NCBI GenBank assembly: GCA_022072125.1
Contig: JAJVIH010000029.1
Location: 1 to 64,000 of the forward strand
Direction: 5' to 3'
DNA from: Myxococcota bacterium
GTDB taxonomy: Bacteria > Myxococcota > JAJVIH01
Length of the DNA: 64,000 nt
Shown: positions 61,497 through 64,000 of the stretch, piece by piece
Numbering within the stretch: position 1 is the stretch's first letter
How the letters are laid out: each line of letters starts with the position of its first letter
Made by a program: the position numbers and the translations under genes
Notes under the pieces: model-generated
What the model was told of the DNA's origin: nothing
Database searches by the model: none
What the model saw: only the letters and a program-made list of their open reading frames with translations

Positions 61497-63740
61497 TCAA
61501 TAACGTCCGATCAGGTTGACCTGGAAGTTCCAGCGGTCAAACGAGAAATTGGGCGGGGCGGGAAGATTGGCGTTCACGGACGCGAAGTTGCCCAGGTAAC
61601 TGACGCCGGTTTCGACGCCGAAATATTGCCACAGGTCCAGGCCCAGGCGGGCGGTGGCGTCAAAACGGAACTCCTGGCGGTCGAGAGCGTTTTCATAATA
61701 GTTAACGTATTCCAGACGGGTTTCCGGCCGGGCGTACAATTTCCAGACGATGGGAACGAACAACTGGGCGGCCAGCGAAGGGGCGAGAACCTTGTAATTG
61801 AATCCATCGGCGAGCTCCCAGCGGGTGCGGAACTCGCTGGTCAGGCGTCCGGAGCCCTTCATGAAGAACCAGTGCAGCATGGCGGTGAAACGCTGGCCGA
61901 AGTTGGATCGTTCGTCGGCGGCCGAACCGGTGGGGTTGGAAAACTCCGGTGCGAAATTTTCAAACAGAAAGTCGTAGTTGAGTTCGGTCTCCAGCGAGGG
62001 AGAGTGAACCAGCGAAAAACGTGGACCGAAGCGGTTGATGGTGGCGAAGCGGTTCAGGCGTCCGTTGAACCGATCAGGATTGCCCGAGATAAACGCCAAG
62101 TCGAGGTTGTATTCGCCGCCCAGCCGCCAGCTTTTGGCGCCGTAGACAAGGTCAGTGCCCACGGAAAAGCTGCTCACGTCAAACTGTTTGGAACGGCGGG
62201 TGTCGTGGAAGGACAGGAAGAACGAACCATCCAGTTGCCACATCCAGTTGCCGGTGAAGATGGGACGGGCCGCCAGCGCGCCAAAAAGCAGAAACCGGGT
62301 GGCCTGGTTGCCCGAAAGCTCCAGCGGACGCTGATTGCCGCTGGTGGGGTCGAGAAAGCTGTCCGGCGCCAGGCTGACGTTGCTGTCGGCCTGTACGCCG
62401 AACATCGCCAGGGCGTTGAGCCAGGGCACTTCCTTGCCGCCGCCCAACGCCCCCGAGGTCAGGTACTTCTGTGCGCTGACAAAATAGGGGGAACTGCCAT
62501 CCTCTTCCGCCAGGACTTTTTCAAACTCGGAGCGGGCCTGGTTTTTGTCGCCGCGCTTGAACAGCACCACGCCGCGAAAGTAGGACACCTCGCCGGTCAA
62601 ATCGGAATTGGCCTTTTCGGCGGCGTTGAGGTTTTCGAGCGCGGAATCCAGCAGGTTCTGCTGCAGGTCCAGTTGTCCGATCAGCAGATGGACGCGGCCG
62701 CGGTGGCCTTCATCGTTGGTGTTGAGCGCATTGGAATACTGCTCGCGGGCCCGGTCGTACTGCTTGAGCTTCATGAATGCGGTGCCCAGGGCGGTGCGGA
62801 TGAAGACATTCTGCGGTTCAATGGATATCGCGTTTTCCAGCGAAGCGATCGCCTGATCGTATTGCCCCAGTTTCATCAGGGTGAGGCCTTCGTACATGCG
62901 GGCGTTGGCCGAAACCACCTTGACGGCAGCCACGCTGCGGAATTTGGTCAGTGCTTCCTCATACTTGCCATCGTCGTAGGCGGCGACGCCCTGGGTATAG
63001 ACCAGTTCCGCGTGGGTTTCCGGGTTCACCTCGCCAGGCGCGAGGGATTTTTTGGGTGGGGCGCCGGGTTGTTGTTGCGCTGGAGCGGGGGGAGGAGCGG
63101 CCTTGCGCGTCTCCAGGATTTTGAGGAGTTCCCTGGCCTTGCCGGCGGCCACGGCGTCGGTTTTGTTGCGGGCGGCCCACGAAAGGTAACGTTCCGCTGG
63201 ACCAAAATCGCGTTTTTCCAGGTAGGCGGAGCCGAGCAGCAGGCCGTTGTCCGGGGTGGGTTCGAGTTTGTAGGCCTGGGCGGCCGCCAGCACCGCGGCG
63301 TCCAGATTGCCCAACATTAGGTTGGCCTGGGCGATGATCCGGTGCATGGGGCCCGGCTTGACGTCCTTTTCGGTTTCCAGGGCGGTGCGGGCCTGGGCGT
63401 CGGCGTCCCCCGGTTTGTTGGCCTTGAGGAGAACCCTGGCCAGCGAGGATCGAGCTCCCGGACAAGCCGGGTCAACGGAGAGGGCGTCGTTAAAGGACTG
63501 GGCGGAGACATCCAGCAGGTCCGCCTTCTCCGCTGCCGCGCCCAGTTTGAGGTAAATATCGGTGCGGTTGGGCTCGGCCGCACTGGCCTTCTTGTAGAGT
63601 TCGACGGCCTTGAAGGCGTCTCCGGCTTTTTCGGCGGCTTCCGCCTCCGCGAGCAATGGGGCAGCAGCTTGCGCCCATACTTCCCCCGCCGTCAAAAACA
63701 ACCCCAGAGCCCAGGCAACAATCATGTATTGTCGCGGCAT
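61497..63740 (-). CDS. TPR protein with C-terminal outer-membrane barrel
   Basis: A 747-aa protein with a signal peptide (MIVAWALGLFLTAGEVWAQ). TPR repeats fill about 25-420 with an Ala/Pro/Gln-rich break near 215-235. From about 430 onward alternating beta strands with many aromatic and Arg residues end in NLIGRY, a C-terminal aromatic as in BAM substrates. Periplasmic TPRs fused to a barrel suggest an outer-membrane assembly or export channel. It precedes the FecR-domain gene by 125 bp, and the pair probably functions together. ATG 63725 is an alternative start. Confidence 0.83.
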   Translation of the reverse strand: MPRQYMIVAWALGLFLTAGEVWAQAAAPLLAEAEAAEKAGDAFKAVELYKKASAAEPNRTDIYLKLGAAAEKADLLDVSAQSFNDALSVDPACPGARSSLARVLLKANKPGDADAQARTALETEKDVKPGPMHRIIAQANLMLGNLDAAVLAAAQAYKLEPTPDNGLLLGSAYLEKRDFGPAERYLSWAARNKTDAVAAGKARELLKILETRKAAPPPAPAQQQPGAPPKKSLAPGEVNPETHAELVYTQGVAAYDDGKYEEALTKFRSVAAVKVVSANARMYEGLTLMKLGQYDQAIASLENAISIEPQNVFIRTALGTAFMKLKQYDRAREQYSNALNTNDEGHRGRVHLLIGQLDLQQNLLDSALENLNAAEKANSDLTGEVSYFRGVVLFKRGDKNQARSEFEKVLAEEDGSSPYFVSAQKYLTSGALGGGKEVPWLNALAMFGVQADSNVSLAPDSFLDPTSGNQRPLELSGNQATRFLLFGALAARPIFTGNWMWQLDGSFFLSFHDTRRSKQFDVSSFSVGTDLVYGAKSWRLGGEYNLDLAFISGNPDRFNGRLNRFATINRFGPRFSLVHSPSLETELNYDFLFENFAPEFSNPTGSAADERSNFGQRFTAMLHWFFMKGSGRLTSEFRTRWELADGFNYKVLAPSLAAQLFVPIVWKLYARPETRLEYVNYYENALDRQEFRFDATARLGLDLWQYFGVETGVSYLGNFASVNANLPAPPNFSFDRWNFQVNLIGRY

Positions 63741-63763
63741 TCCCTATTCCCGTGCGAACAACA

Positions 63764-63778
63764 AATCCATCATGGATT
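63764..63778. promoter_or_regulatory. Inverted repeat upstream of the TPR/barrel gene
   Basis: AATCCAT-C-ATGGATT is a perfect 7-bp inverted repeat with a 1-bp centre, 24 bp before the start codon at 63740. Its symmetry and place suggest a regulator-binding site. No clear promoter could be set beside it. Confidence 0.3.
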
Positions 63779-63917
63779 CGTGACTTTGCTGAAGGTGTAA
63801 GCCAAAGCCCCATGGCCGGTCAATTTACGTTGGACCTGTTCTCATCCCGCTCCCTGGTTTTGGGATTGAATGGACGCCAAAAGGGCGGAAATCGTCTTCA
63901 ACCGGCCTTGCGGTCCC

Positions 63918-64000
63918 ATGGAAAGTGACTGGAAGCCATCTGTTCGAACGATCGCTGGCGCAGCCCGCGCGCAGGTGGATGACCGGGCGCTGCCGCACAG
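63918..64000 (+). CDS. Possible start of a gene cut by the window edge
   Basis: An ATG at 63918 opens a frame to the end of the window (27 codons, MESDWKPSVRTIAGAARAQV onward). No ribosome-binding site is evident and the piece is too short to recognise. It may be a real partial gene, divergent from the TPR/barrel gene, or chance. Confidence 0.25.
   Translation, partial: MESDWKPSVRTIAGAARAQVDDRALPH

Noticed and set aside
63656-63928. Plus-strand open frame across the TPR gene start
   Set aside because: It overlaps the signal peptide region of a well-supported minus-strand gene and shows no coding character.

Overview
The window is about 64 kb of GC-rich DNA from a free-living, Gram-negative (diderm) bacterium of deltaproteobacterial character, most like Myxococcota and relatives. 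This rests on family content, not on a marker-gene tree. The pointers are many secreted lipoproteins that are cysteine-rich or carry MopE-type metal-binding motifs, a CFI-box C-terminal domain, a barrel resembling the MXAN_2562 family, REC/DUF4388(PATAN)/DnaJ/TPR fusions, FecR and TPR envelope proteins, and several c-di-GMP and chemosensory modules. I found no tRNA, rRNA, CRISPR array, insertion sequence, prophage or plasmid function. The DNA reads as an ordinary chromosomal segment with dense short operons.

Layout. 1-7.6 kb: the 3' part of a giant outer-membrane protein with DUF11, SdrD-like and OmpA-like domains and a C-terminal barrel. 7.7-13.3 kb: a compact chemosensory operon (HD-GYP response regulator, MCP, CheW, CheY, CheA) followed by pyrD and, under its own promoter and terminator, a 7Fe-type ferredoxin. 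15.1-21.3 kb: four translationally coupled envelope genes (Cys-rich lipoprotein, FN3/CFI-box protein, beta-barrel, lipoprotein) with proB at the tail. 21.3-25.2 kb: a divergent REC-GGDDF regulator, then asnB coupled to a PabA/TrpG-type amidotransferase. 25.4-33.7 kb: a triple-SH3 protein converging on a minus-strand operon (MopE-motif lipoprotein, glnE, REC-PATAN-DnaJ-TPR protein, small lipoprotein).

33.9-38.7 kb: a membrane diguanylate cyclase, an unusual esterase-like lipoprotein whose alpha/beta-hydrolase core appears circularly permuted, the AmmeMemoRadiSam radical SAM enzyme and holB. 38.8-43.6 kb: a minus-strand housekeeping cluster (rpsA, sppA, IHF/HU, HIT protein, ychF). 44-49.7 kb: a Gly-rich lipoprotein, a TPR protein, a small Cys-rich lipoprotein and hisC-hisB-hisH. 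49.7-58.4 kb: an Ig-like lipoprotein with Ca-loop motifs, a GAF-PAS-REC-Hpt protein without a kinase core, and a YhaO/YhaN (SbcD/SbcC-like) pair. 58.4-63.7 kb: a NodU/CmcH-type carbamoyltransferase with an extra inserted domain, a secreted FecR-domain protein and a TPR/beta-barrel protein.

The themes are envelope display and outer-membrane structure, c-di-GMP/phosphorelay signalling, and scattered housekeeping metabolism (pyrimidine, proline, asparagine, histidine, glutamine synthetase control). The most unusual items are the permuted esterase, the carbamoyltransferase with a glycogen-binding-like insert, and the kinase-less phosphorelay protein.
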